Positions 51,001 through 63,000 of a stretch of DNA of 64,000 nucleotides are shown here, in pieces; the first letter of the stretch is position 1; each line of letters begins with the position of its first letter. The notes under the pieces are model-generated. The model did no database searches. It saw only the letters and a program-made list of their open reading frames with translations, and was not told the origin of the DNA. This stretch comes from Zygnema circumcarinatum (Eukaryota; Streptophyta; Zygnematophyceae; Zygnematales; Zygnemataceae), in assembly GCA_037447605.1 (NCBI GenBank), contig CM074804.1, forward strand, positions 5,980,162 through 6,044,161, in the 5' to 3' direction. The translations under genes were made by a program, and so were the position numbers.

Positions 51001-53167
51001 CTCCCCCTCCCCCTCCCCCTCCCTCTCTCCCTCTCTCCCTCTCTCCCTCCCTCCCTCCCTCTCTCCCTCCCTCCCTCACCCCGATGAGCACGTCCCGCAG
51101 CACCAATCGCAGCACGCGGAGGCGGCGCGTCCCCTCGGGTCCGCCCGCCCCCGCGTGGTCCCCGAGGCGCCGCACCGCCTCCGCCTCCTTCACCGCGAGG
51201 CGCGCCTCCAGCCGCGGGAGCCAATCAGCGCGCAGCAGCCACTGGAGGAGGGAGTCGCTCCCGTGGGCCTGTGCGACCACCCGGTTCGGGCACAGCCAGG
51301 ATTGGACCAGGCAGGGGGGGCCCACAAGCAGCAGCTTCTTTCGTTTCTAACTCAGAGGAAAGGAAAGGGGCACTAGCAGTTTTCATAAGGCGGGAGTCGA
51401 TGGATGGGTGGGCGCGATGCAGCGCATGGCAGTGTGATGGGTGCAGGATGGGGCTGGAAACTGACCCCATGCACGAGGGTGAGGGAGGAGCTGCCATCTG
51501 CTGGCAAGACGAACCCATGAAGCCTTGTGGTGTAAGGGTGATGCCACGCATCTCCACGCATCAGTCTTGGCATCACCTGTGTTTGATGGGAAAAGGTATC
51601 ACTACTTCAGAAGGAATGACTCGACAAAAGATACAGGGTGATTGCTCTAGAAAGCAGTTACTATAGCGCAAGCGTGCTCTTCCTACAGTGCCTCTCAACC
51701 CTCGTAAGCAGATGGCTCTATGGCCTTTATGAATGCTAATAAAGGGATCGCACCTGCAGGGCTCGACAGCCCCATTGCATGGCTCTCCGACCAGACAACG
51801 AGCGCAGAACTACTCGCATTCCACGTAGTGGGCTGCCAGAATTAACTTCACACAACAGTCCCAATGGATCGCAGAGGTCACTTAAGAAGCTCTCCTTCTT
51901 TCAATGACACATTTTAATTGATCACATGCCAAGAAACTAGTAACACTTGAAGACTTACTGCCAGCTGAATGCTCTTACCTCATCGGGTTTTGAACCACAC
52001 CTTCGTAAAGGACTTCATCACTCTGCAAGCATCGGCAACAGACAGAGCATTACAATAAAAAAGAGGCCACTCCTAGTTTAGAGCATCAACACACTCCTCC
52101 AGACTCGCTCCGCCCTTCACCTTTTCCCGGCAGATAGGAGCCCCATAAGCGCTTTCCGCTCGGTAATTAATTGTACAAACGTGCCAACATTGTGCAAATA
52201 GCAATCGTGGGAGACGTTTGCCTACATCATTCGCACCTTTTAGGAGGTCGTAACTGTGCACATTTCAATAACTCATTGTTCTTTGTGACTTCTATCAACG
52301 AAAGTATTTTGTCAACTTGTCAGTGTTTATATGCGTTCAATTCTGGTCGGATTAAGCATTAAACACATCTCTACAGCACCTCCCCAGCACATGTTTATGA
52401 AAAGAGTTCAACTGAATGTTTCCTTAGAACTTTCAAGAGAAACGCATTCTCCCATCACCAGGAGAGGAACTGCAGCTACAGCAGCGATTGAAATTAACTG
52501 CAAGAGTAGAAATTATTTCGTTCACTATGATCGCTGCAGATGAACTGCCCCTATCACTTTTCTCATCAACCGAGTTTCTAACAAACGGAGGAACAGTCCT
52601 TTTTGTTGTATTCTATATGGGGAAGCCATCCAGCAAGTAGCCAATTATACAAAATGCGACTTATTGCATCAAAACACAGGGATAGAGGATTCAACAATGC
52701 GGAGAACCGCACGAAGTTCTCCTCCCCCAGACAGGCTGCTGAGTTATCTGCAAGCTCTGCGTCAATTATTAATAATTAAAGGGCACCGAGAAGCTGCTTA
52801 CTCGTGCGCAGAGTCCAACGCTGACAGACGGATACATGAAGAAGTCAGAGTCCTTGAATTCAGATAAAACATTGCCATTTTTCCCGCTTCGCATGGCATC
52901 CAGAGCCTCCTGTAAGGGATCCCCTGCAGTGTTCAAGCTATCCGAAGAAATCACAGCGTTGTCCGGCGCGGCCAGCGAGTCTATGGCTCCAGAAGGCGAC
53001 TCCGATCTGGATGCGCTGCAGACTATGGAGCGCCGGCACCTGCCCTGGGATCCACAGTGCAACCGCTCAGCCCTAAAAATTCCCTCCACATTCTTCCCCA
53101 CGCCTCCCTCTACGCGCAAACCTTCCGTAGGTCTGTAGCGGAGTGCGAGCGCGGAGGCTGAAGCCAT
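48041..53167 (-). CDS. FBN11: Fibrillin 11 / PAP14 (ORG1-like), kinase-like plus PAP-fibrillin domains
   Basis: Plastid protein matching Arabidopsis ORG1/PAP14/FBN11. Fourteen exons: 53167-52802, 52022-51979, 51832-51754, 51576-51466, 51268-51080, 50633-50547, 50446-50358, 50217-50130, 50001-49921, 49636-49560, 49442-49304, 49084-49022, 48907-48830 and 48604-48041; 684 residues. A transit-peptide-like start (MASASALALRYRP) precedes a kinase-like region: VNYLHSRGMAHLDIRLQNV at the catalytic-loop position, then VKVGMLGRAVDF in place of a DFG motif, LREYLRPILC, and LRHPFLCGPRW. The fibrillin domain has SLSPGKWRLLYHTGRLVGTT and ends IPREMFDLTALLCVTSLDRR then LLFTRST-stop. Fibrillins bind lipids at plastoglobules and thylakoids; kinase activity is doubtful. 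Exon 11 ends at a GC donor. Confidence 0.92.
50819..51079. repeat. Polypyrimidine/polypurine CCCTCCCC tract in FBN11 intron 5
   Basis: About 260 bases of C-rich CCCTCC/CCCCCT repeats fill most of the intron between exons 5 and 6 and reach the exon 5 donor at 51079. On the gene's sense (minus) strand this reads GGGGAGGG repeatedly, so the intron RNA could form G-quadruplexes. Apparent Pro/Ser or Gly/Glu/Arg frames here are artefacts. Confidence 0.93.
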
Positions 53168-53650
53168 GGCTGCCCAATCTCTCTCTCTCACCTCCCCCAC
53201 CTCCGACCTCTCCTCGGGCAGGCTTTATACATGCACCGACAAGGGCATGCGCCACCGACACGGGCAGATGAATGTTTTGGTCTGCCCGGAGAAAAGATCC
53301 GCGCGCTGCCCGAGGAGGGGCAACCACGTGGCGGCGGCGCGGCGCTACGGTGCCACGTGGCGCGGCATTGTGGGGCCACGTGGCGGGGGCGCAGCGAGGG
53401 GGCGGCGGCCGCGCGCGGGATACTTTCGTTGGGGGGACCCGCGCCGCGCACGTGCCGGCCGGCCGCCGCCGGCGGGCCAGACCGGCGCCAGTGACCCGCC
53501 GGCCGACGCCCGTCGGCATCTGACGGGCCGACGACGCCGACCAATTCGGGGATCCGTACTACACGGACGAGACCTTACCGTACAGTACAGTGAATCTGGA
53601 CGAGTACCGTCCAGCGGCGGCCATGCATGCATTGGCGCAGACTACGCGTG
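53168..53650 (-). promoter_or_regulatory. GC-rich island upstream of FBN11
   Basis: CpG-rich region 5' of the FBN11 start with CCACGTGGC G-box-type palindromes (about 53324, 53356 and 53379), ATCCGTACTAC at 53551 and TACCGTACAGTACAG at 53577. G-boxes (CACGTG) are bound by bZIP/bHLH factors and are common in light-responsive plastid-gene promoters. Function is inferred. From 53650 to 54118 I see nothing supported. Confidence 0.45.
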
Positions 53651-54118
53651 CCCTCACGGCTCGAGTGCCGGTCTCAGGAGGGAGGGTCCGACAGCAACCA
53701 TTGGCGTGGTTGAGCTTGCACTCTATCGTACTGTACTGTGCAGCGCAGATCCTTCTGTCGCATATTCAGAATCCTCTCTCTTCTCTCCACCATACATTCT
53801 GATAAGCAATACTCAGACAACAGTTGAGGGGGGCCAAGTCAATGGCAGGTCAAAAAATGCCTCAAAAGGCATTGGCAGGGATAACACAAGTCTCAGAAGA
53901 GAAATTATTCGGTATTGCAAAAGAGGGTGGATGTACAATGACAAGACGCAAGCCAGCACGCGCTACTTTAAAGGGAACGTGATTCCCTGGGCTGCACAAG
54001 AACACGAGATCAATTCTCACTCCTAACAAAGTCGATCCGAACTAAAGATCCACGCAAACAACGTTGTCTTTGAACCATCTCGCTGATGTACGAACAAAAC
54101 TTTCCTACTCGCATATGT

Positions 54119-55155
54119 CTACTTTGCTTCAGCACTTTTGCTACTCGAAGTCCAGTCATCTGTAGATGCACTCGCAGGCGGAGGGTTTGAGCAGACTCTC
54201 AAAATGGCCTCAACCTGCACAGAGGCGGAAAAACCAGCAAATCAATTGCAACAGAATGGATAGAAGTAAAAAAAACCAAAACATGTGTTGGCATACATAG
54301 CGCCATAAGCATTCGTATAAGTCAATGACTATATGGAACTCCGTGTGCTGAGAAAGTGATCGACTCAGTCAAACGTGATTCTTTGTCAATGCTCCCCTCC
54401 TGTGCAGGTGCTTTAGGTTGTAACCTTTCCCTCCACTTTGAGGGAAATACAGTCATTCAACAGGTGGAGAGTTGGGAGATGTTCAGAATTATTTCCTATG
54501 AATTTGAAGGCAGAATCAAGTATCCGTGCTTGCGATTGCACTTTGACCATGTCGCACTTAAAAGAGTCGATTCTTTAAAAAGCAATTGTCCATGGCAAGT
54601 TGCCTTTGCTGAACATATTGTGGTGACAAGTACCTTGTGAGAGGGGCATATGTGGAGGCGCAGTGAAAGGAAAAGAAAATTGAGAGGGAGCGAAGCATAT
54701 CTAGAATATCTAACTTATCTCTTGGTCAAATCGTGAATCTCTGACCTACTTGAAGCCATTCTTCAATGGAAGATGTAATGAAGCTGTATTTGCTGTGAGA
54801 TGTCCAGTTCAAACATTCATCGTTTATGCCTTAAAGTGTCATCCTGTTGACTCTAGAATATATTATCCCCAACAAGTTGCAAAGATATTATAGAGATAAG
54901 CAAAAAATGAAATAAGAGGAAAAATGGAGAAGGAAGGTTTTTGCATTTTTTCTTGCCAACTTGCTACAGAAAAGAGTTTCTAAATGCCTACAAAGCATGA
55001 AAAATGTTCAAGCAGTAGCTGACCTGTTGAATACGGCGATGCCGAGTTTTGGCATTAGCGCGCCTCGTATGGTTCATTGGCCAATTCTTCCAAACAAGGC
55101 CGCCTGTTTGCTTGAATACCTGATTCAAGATTCGTGAGGACTCTCCAAACGCCAT
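54119..55155 (-). CDS. Small mitoribosomal protein mL60/MRP-L31-like
   Basis: Two exons (55155-55024 and 54214-54119) joined at phase 0 through a CAG|GTCAGC donor and TGTGCAG acceptor give 75 residues. The core GGLVWKNWPMNHTRRANAK, followed by TRHRRIQQVEAIL, fits the MRP-L31 pattern (GGL-WK, a basic middle, then R-R-x-x-x-x-V-x-x-I) known from fungal mitochondrial large-subunit protein mL60. The Ser/Lys-rich tail ends SAEAK-stop. The protein is short, so the identification rests on one motif and correct splicing. It is divergent from the PAT16-like gene and shares its upstream region. Confidence 0.5.
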
Positions 55156-56340
55156 GTTCTCTGCAAACTCAACAAGCCAAACGGTACAGCACATCAAGAC
55201 ATTTTTCAAGAGTGGAACAAAAAACCACGAAGCCGTCTAACACTAGAAGCAAATCTTCGTACGGGGAAGAACAGGAACGATCCAAATTAGACGTGATTGG
55301 TCGAAGTCAGACAGAATTAGTGCATGCGGACGAGAGGTATATCACTACATCCGCCTTCGCAGGAGCAGCTATTGCAGCGCAAAACTGCGAGAGCTGGACC
55401 TGATTTCCCCGTATCAAGCGCGTGCATTGCTCCGTAAGCATGCGGCGAAGGCTCACCGTCAGCAGGGCGCCACCTTCCCAGCGCTCCGCTCCCCTGCAAG
55501 CACTGGAAGCTGCGAGTCTGCAACCCTAACAATGGATATGTTGCATGACGTCACCCCCTAAGTCCCGTAAGCACGTGATGACCCCCTCGGGCCAGGTGGG
55601 TACGGCGGAATCTCATCTGTACAAAATGTACGGCATTTCGTACGCATACATACGTCATGCGACTACAGTAGGGGGTGTCAGACTTAAAAAATTTCAGTAC
55701 GCGTGTTCGTAAGTTTGACATCAGAACGAGTACTCCAGTATAATCGCGATCCTCCTGCGGCGGAGTACTTTCGTAACCTTTTTTTTCGTAACGCTTTTCG
55801 TAAGATTTTGTTAAGTCTGACACCCCCTAGTAGTTCGGGAATTTTAGGGCACGCCGCACGCGGCCATTGGCAATTGTGACGTACGGTGTAGGGCGAACCT
55901 GATGGACGACGTCAACAAATCGTCAGACAGTTGGAAACCTGCAAACCTGACGGAGGACGAGAAGCAGTGCCCGGGCAAGGTAGGGCGGGACCGCGGGGAG
56001 CGCGCAGGGCGGAGCGTGCAGCCATGGCCCCCTCCTGCTCGCGCTCCAGGAGGAGCAGGCGGTGGGCAGGGGCGCTACAGGAGTTGTAGGACGAGGAGGG
56101 CGGTGGAGGAGGTGGGGTAGGCAGCCAAGCAAGGTGTACAGAGAGGCTGGAAGGGCCTTCCTGCCGCTCCAAGCAGTCTCAAGGAGGAGTTGCGGTTCAT
56201 GAGGGCCCTGCAGGGGAGGCTTTGTTACGCTGATAAATCTGAATACAATATCGTCGAAGGTGTTGCGGCACGGGGCTGGAGGGGGGGGGAAAGGCACGCG
56301 ACCGCCGCGTCTGCGACGTGCGCTAAAGTCGACATATGCC
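55156..56340. promoter_or_regulatory. Bidirectional upstream region of mL60-like and PAT16-like genes
   Basis: The region between two divergent start codons. It contains the TIR element below and a GC-rich part from about 55850 to 56310 just 5' of the palmitoyltransferase. Apparent frames at 55902-56120 have no family support. A promoter role is inferred from position. Confidence 0.4.
55666..55830. mobile_element. 165-bp MITE with CAGTAGGGGGTGTCAG ends
   Basis: The left TIR is CAGTAGGGGGTGTCAGACTT; the right end, on the other strand, is C--TAGGGGGTGTCAGACTTAA, lacking two bases. TA flanks both ends (55664-55665 and 55831-55832). The terminal CAGTAGGGGGT equals that of the 523-bp element at 23649. 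The interior has CGTAA repeats and a GAGTACTCC/GGAGTAC inverted repeat. No coding capacity. Confidence 0.75.
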
Positions 56341-59300
56341 ATGGGCTTCCTGCGCTGCCTTTCCCTCCCCGTCGCTGTCGTTATACTTCTTATTGCATTC
56401 GTGTATCATACGATAATTTTTCTGGTCATCGAGCCCTGGCTAGGTCTTGATACAGCTCCTGGCATTTTCAACGCAGCACTCTTCTCAATTTGTGGGGTAA
56501 TGGGACTTATCGCATATACATTAGCGATTATAAGGGACCCTGGGACGATTCCCCCTATGTACGTACCAGATATGGAGGATACTGAATTGGTTATTCAGGA
56601 GGTGAAACGAAAAGGGGGCGAATTGCGATACTGCCAAAAATGTAGCACTTACAAGCCCCCACGGGCGCATCATTGTCGTGTTTGTAAACGCTGTGTTCTC
56701 AGAATGGTGAGCTAGCATTATCATATATACATTGGATTCTCACAGATGGCAGCATTAATTGTTCTGCTTCAGGAAACTTTTATACCAGAATCTTCAGCGA
56801 TCTTCTCCTGAGACCACTTATTGCAATTTTTGTCTTGATCAATGCGTCTCTCATCCCGAATAGCGATTTTGAGCTTTTCGTGTGTGCTTCCCCCAGCGTG
56901 CTCTATGGCCGCGCTCCTGTTTTGCTTTAAGAAAGGCGGAGTTAAACTCAGCATAGTTGTTAATCAGTTGTGCTGGAGACTTTTAATTGTCATCGTATTT
57001 GATTGCTTATAAGCTAACTTCTGCACCTAAAGTCCAAGTTGTTAACCCGCATTGCTAAATATCGTCTTTGAATAGGAGGGACAGGAGGTGAGCTGAGGTG
57101 CAGGACCATCACTGCATTTGGATAAACAACTGTGTTGGGCTGCGTAACTACAAGCACTTCTTTCTCTTCCTCTCATACATTATTCTGGCGCTCGTGCATG
57201 CTCTTGTAAGTTTCGTCTCCATGGCTCCATGAGGCCTGCTTATTGTGACAACTGTGAACACACTATGAGGAACCTCAATGAACAAAGGATAAAGCACGTA
57301 AAAACGTCGGAAATTGTGAGATATTAGTGAGCCAAAATCTGCAAGCTAAGCTGAAATGATGCAAAAATGGTGCGAAGGGCAGATCATCTTATAGATGCAT
57401 GAACGACGGCCACTGCGCCAGTAAGGAGAATCTGCTCATGTTCATCAGATCATCCTTTTTGGTGCCACCTTATGGCAGCTGTTACCAAAGCGTTGTGGTG
57501 ACTGTCTGATTACAAATCTAGTTGTATGCCTGAACAGCAGTAACAGGTCAACATGGTCTTTTTTGCTTCCAATGCATTTATGTGTCATTTTATCATGACG
57601 AGCAAGCTGATGTCTCATGTGCGCTGTATCAGGGGATTGCGAGTGGCAGAGGCAGTTGGAGCTCGTGGATGTATTGGGTGATTAGAATCTGCAATAGCAA
57701 TAGTACAGTTTTGCAAAGGTTGAAGCAGATTTTAATGTTCGCGAACGGCTAGTAACCTCATTTCTGTGATAAGTGACCTGTGAATGCATCAGTTGTAGTG
57801 GCGTCGTAATGAGCATTGCCATTATTTTTCGTAGTCCTCTTGCCTATGAGTGCCCTTGCACTTGGTTTTGACCACTGTTCGTCTTTCATTTTCTTGACTA
57901 ACCTGTTCATTTGTTATCGTTTAACTTTTGTGTATGTGTGTTTTTGTGACAGAAATCGTTTACATGTGCTTCCTTGTACCATTTTCTTTTGCTTTGTTCG
58001 ATACTTGCTTGACGTGACTTCTGGCTTACCCGAGGCTTTGTGGCTGATGGCAGGTACTTCTGGTGGGGCAGTTCATGTATGACATTGGAGAAGAGGACGA
58101 GAGTGAAAAGCGCCGGACGTATCGTCGCCTCTCCCCCTTTTCTCCCTCTTTAGCGATGATACCTGCACTCAAGGTGCGGAGGTAATCCGTTTCATTCAGA
58201 GTCTAATTTATTCTGGTTGAGGCAGGAAGGACTGGCTACAGTGAACTGGAGACTACCTTTTTGGAAAACTACCTCGCTTTATTTCTCTAACTTCTTATGA
58301 GGAAATGTTCCGCAGGTATTGTCCGTGCTGATAGTGGTGCCCCTGCTGGTGGCCCTAGGGGTGCTACTAATCTGGCACATCTATCTAACACTCACGAACA
58401 AGACTACTATTGAGGTGAGCTATTCCTGGTACACCTTTGTGTTTTGATTTGACTGTGTTGAAAGGGACTAGGCCGATTTGTCTCTGGTCAATATTCCACG
58501 TATCATATTCCATTCAAAATTCCTCATTCCTCTGGCTGAGCATTGGAAAAGCGCACTGGTTGAAATTGAATATTGGCTTGTTCGATTCTGTTGGCATTTG
58601 AGTGTTTTCGCGAGGATGAAGGTCTACACACGCAAGGTTCATCTGTGACTGGGTTATTGCACCTGCATTGCCACTCACATTCACTATGGAAAAATATTAT
58701 ATGGATAGTAGGTTTCTTGTATGGATAGAAGAATTCCCGTGGAACGTTTGCTTATGTAAGGATCCATGGTAAAGGGCATTGAGCGAGTCCTATGAGCCGT
58801 CCACAAAAAGGTGCCATTGCACTCATCATGTTTATCCAACAAATCATTCATGAATACTTAGTTTTCTTGCTTGACATATAGCTGTATTGAAGTTCTTGGT
58901 TTCTCACTCCACTGTCCACTTTTGCTGTTGTGCAGTACCATGAAGGAGTGCGTGCCAAATGGCTTGCCAAAAAGGCAGGAGAAATATACCGACACCCATA
59001 TGATCTCGGGATTGTGAACAATCTTTTGGTGGTATGTCCCTTTCCCTCCTTCCAGTTTTCTGAGCCATTGCTTTTGCAATTAAAACTTAGCAGATTTGGC
59101 TGTGTCGTTCTGTTGAGGGGCGTTGGTGCCATGGCCGTTTTTTTGGAAGTTTAGTGAAACTACAAAGAGCAACACAGCCATTAAAGGATGACGTCGCTAA
59201 AATCAAACACTGAAAAGTATCGATGTATCCAAGTGAACATGTAGTCTCAAATCCGGACCTCCGGTGAAGTTTGTCATTCAGCTGTTGGTAGCTGGAGGAA

Positions 59301-59634
59301 AATACCTTGGGACCAACTCTTGGCTTGTTACCTCTAGCCTGTCCGTCCATTTTATATGGAACTATGCACAATCATGAAGCAAAAGTCCTTCCAAAGCGAA
59401 GTACAAGACTATTCTCCTCCAATGATCGAGCATGCTGGAAAGTTGGTAAATGTGCAGATTCTTGGCCCAAACATAATGTGCTGGGCTTGTCCCCCTGCTG
59501 TCGGCCACATTGGCGATGGCCTCCGGTTTGAGACGGCCTATGACCCACCGAGGGAGAGAACGACGGGCGTTGGAGAGGGGGTAGTGGTGTCCAAGGAGCT
59601 GTGGCTAACAAGACGGACGAGGCTGCCCTGTTGA
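56341..59634 (+). CDS. DHHC protein S-acyltransferase, PAT16-like
   Basis: Integral-membrane palmitoyltransferase that attaches fatty acid to cysteines of target proteins. Exons 56341-56706, 57104-57205, 58054-58173, 58316-58414, 58936-59031 and 59458-59634 give 319 residues. Two N-terminal membrane spans ([20 protein letters not shown] and [20 protein letters not shown]) precede the cysteine-rich domain ([20 protein letters not shown]). Next is the catalytic [12 protein letters not shown], two further spans ([16 protein letters not shown] and [20 protein letters not shown]), and the TTxE motif as TTIE before [15 protein letters not shown]. The C-terminal block [12 protein letters not shown] matches plant PAT16. 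Domain order, lengths and all motifs fit the family. Confidence 0.9.
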
Positions 59635-60096
59635 GCTCCGCTGCTTGGGGTGCTTCTCATTGATTTTTATCAAGTTGAAAGGAGCTCGCAGTTTCTCAAG
59701 TTAAACTGTACCGTAGGGCACATTTTATTCGTGTCCCAGAAAACTGGTCCTTCACTTACGTATGGAAGATTAGTTGAGGTTTTCCCATGTCTACGGGCTG
59801 CAGGCCAATGATAAACACCATGTCCTCTTCCACATCCTCTCTACACATCGATGAAGTAAACCTTTTTAATACCTGCACATTTTGAGAAATGACTTGAAGT
59901 TCGTTCATTCAATCCAATGGATATGTCCTCCTATGACACGTTATGCAAACCTTCCGCCCCTTAGCCTTCTGGCAGCACTGCCGCTTGTGGAAGGAGCGCG
60001 GACCGGTTCAGCCGCGAGTTCGATCCTCGCCGTCGGCGTAATGGCAGGCGCGAGGCCAGGGCCCTGCCGCCTCGAGAATTCACTTGCACGCCCGCC
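59635..60096. other. Intergenic region between PAT16-like and aminopeptidase genes
   Basis: About 460 bases holding the palmitoyltransferase 3' end and, from about 59950, a GC-rich 5' region of the aminopeptidase gene. No gene is supported. Confidence 0.55.
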
Positions 60097-63000
60097 ATGG
60101 CGACCAAGCCTGCGCAGCTCGCAAGCTGGCTGTTCCGCTCGCCTCCGCCCCCCTCGCCCCTCTTTGCAGCAGCTGCCGTCCTCCTTAAGCCACTGCACGC
60201 TGCGTTTTCCCATGAGCACGGTGACCTGCTCAGCAGGAGCAGCTGCAGGGACACGGACAGCTGTGTGAACTCAGCTGCAGAGGGTTTCCACCCTGAAGGA
60301 CGAAGTCAAACTGAGGAAGATGTCCGAGAGTACGGATCGTCTGACGATGATTGCCACAGTGCTGTGGCGAGTAGATGGGTCGATAGGGTTGACGTTATTC
60401 GAAAACCAGCTAAAGAGATTGCTCCCTGGTTGGAACGTATGGAGAAGGACTTCGTTTTGCCGGGAGGTAGAAGCATGGGGAATATAAGAATAAATTGTGA
60501 TCAGCTGAAGCGTACAGAGACGAGATGCTTCTCTTCGTCGGCTCCTAAAATTTTTGATGTTGATGCGGGACAACCAACGCCATGGAGTCATCCTGAGGTC
60601 CGTTGGAGCAATGCCAAAGCTAAGCCGATACAAAGGGTGGCCGAAGTCGCTCGTGTTTGAGGTGGTTGTTTGTTTTGCGCTGACAGTTACTGAATTTTTT
60701 AATGCAAGTTAGCTGACTCTCGAAAGGAAACCAAATGCACGGGACTCTCACTATCAGACCCTGATAGAAGGTTTCCCTTTAAGAGTGTCCGACCCGTTCT
60801 AATCACAGCAATGACACCATTAGTTTCATTCTCCAAGCAATCCAATTGTATATACTATTCTGCAAAGTTAACTTTTGTCCTTTCCCGCGTCTTGTCGGTG
60901 GAACTTCGGCTTTTTTAATCTTGACACCGGTTGCGAGGGGATTGAATCATATTTTCTGCGTTGTCGACGCGACACTAATCACTAGTCATAATCTAGAATG
61001 CACTTCTTGAAGGGCAAGTTTTGGTCCCATTTTTTCACATATCTGAAAGGAATTTCCGTATCATGGACAGCTTCATCATACGGTTTAATTCTCCTTTGGA
61101 GAGAAAGCTCTTGTAACACTATGCGCGCTTCTTCTTCACACTCCTGTGAAGAAGAAGTGGGTTCAGGGATCCTTTTTCTTCACTCCTCGTCGTCCTCTTC
61201 TTCATACAGATACCCTCGGAAATCTTAGAAATGCAAAGCCGTGTGGCTGATGTACGTTTAACGATGCCTGATCAACTTGGGCTTTTTCACTCGTCACACT
61301 GTATTTCAACATTTGCACGTAATAGAAGAGAGGATGAAGTTCAAGAGGAGGATCAGTTTCGAGTGCATGAACCAAATTTCACGCATCACTTACACTCCTG
61401 CAAAATCATAAATGTGTTCAAAATCATTTATTATTTGAACAGAGTATTCAAACTTCTTGCAGATATGGCTACATGACAGCAGAAGAGATTACGCGAAGAA
61501 TAGTCATTCTTGCCTTTACCCAGTCACAATGGAAAGCGCAAAGAATCTGATGAGCGGGAAAGCCTGAGCCAACAATGAGGCCAATCTAAGATGTGCCTTC
61601 CAAGCTGGAACTTGAGTTCTTCAGATTGTACTGCATTCTAAACTTTGGAGAGGTCTGATTTTCTGACTTGCAGCTCCTTGCCCCTGGGGAGATCGTTCCT
61701 GGCATATCAGCTCGTGATTTTTCCCAACGCCGAGACAATGTGATGAGCAAATTGCCACCTGGCAGTGTGCTGATTGTCGGATCTGCAGAAGTGAAATATA
61801 TGGCTGGGGTTATCCCATATCCTTACCGGCAAGATGCAGACTACCTGTATCTCACAGGCTGCCAGCAACCAGGAGGGGTGTTCATACTGGAGAAACGAGC
61901 AGCAGAAAGCGAACCGATGGTCACTATGTTCATGCCGGAAGCCTCGCGGGATGTGGGTAACATCAGCCACACCCCTTTGCTATTAAAAGAAGGTTGATGC
62001 TGCATGTCAGCTTTGAAGCTGCTGGTCGAACATTCTTGTCGAAGCCATGCAGTGCAGGTAGAATCCTGGTTGCATGACGCCAGCCCAAAAATATTCACAA
62101 CTAGTTGTTCAGGCACTATGTTGAGGTTTTGGCAATTGATCATTCAGGCATATCAAACACAAACCAAGTGCAATTGTAACATACGAGCACAAGTAAAAAA
62201 GGACTTCTCTTTTCAGATTTGTACGGACAGGTCTCATTTGGATCCATCAACGGCATTTTAGGCTTTTGCGCCCACATTGTAGACTCGTGCTGCACGTTTA
62301 CAGAGATAAGCATTGGCCCTGGCAATTGAAGTCCTTAAGGAGGATTTCTCTGCTATGTTTGCATGTTAATTGAGGTTAACCACATTATGCTGACGATTCC
62401 TGTGGCACCGGGCAGTTGGAGGTATGGAACGGACATGTTGCCGATGTTGATACAGCGATGAACTTCTTCGGTGCAGATTCAGCCTATCCTCTGCGAATGC
62501 TCGAAAAGGTCGACTAATTTCCCTACCCAGGGTTCACACTTGCTTATTTTCACGGTTTTTGGAGTCAAGTCTTGGGAAAACAGATTCCTTTTAATCTTTG
62601 AAGCAGTCCTGGGTCACCGTCTATTTTATGACCCCACTATCCAAATCTTTATTTTTTTCTTTGGTCAAGTCACAGATGTTTGAGGGCAACCTATCTGTGT
62701 TCCTCTATCTATTTGCCCATGTGCATCTCCTGCAATTAACGTTTGCAGCACCTTTTTTGGTTTCTTGCCAGGAACTTGGCTCTATATTGGACAGAGCCAA
62801 TCACATATACTACGACACGACGTCGTCGAGCCGACTGCATTCCAAAGCGCAGCCATTGGCTGCGGCAGCGCTCAGTGGTCGGCTAAAGTGTCCGCGGGCC
62901 GTCCTCCATCAAGCGCGTTGGCAGAAGGCGGAGGCGGAGGTGCGGCTCATGCGGCACTCGTGTTCCATCGCATCGCAGGTGAGCACATCACATAGAAGGA

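Noticed and set aside
50768-51376. Pro/Ser-rich and Gly/Arg/Glu-rich ORFs
   Set aside because: They are translations of the CCCTCC intronic repeat in FBN11; only 51268-51080 on the minus strand is coding.
60014-60030. tRNA-like T-arm GCGAGTTCGATCCTCGC
   Set aside because: There is no matching acceptor, D or anticodon arm upstream; it falls in the GC-rich 5' region of the aminopeptidase gene.
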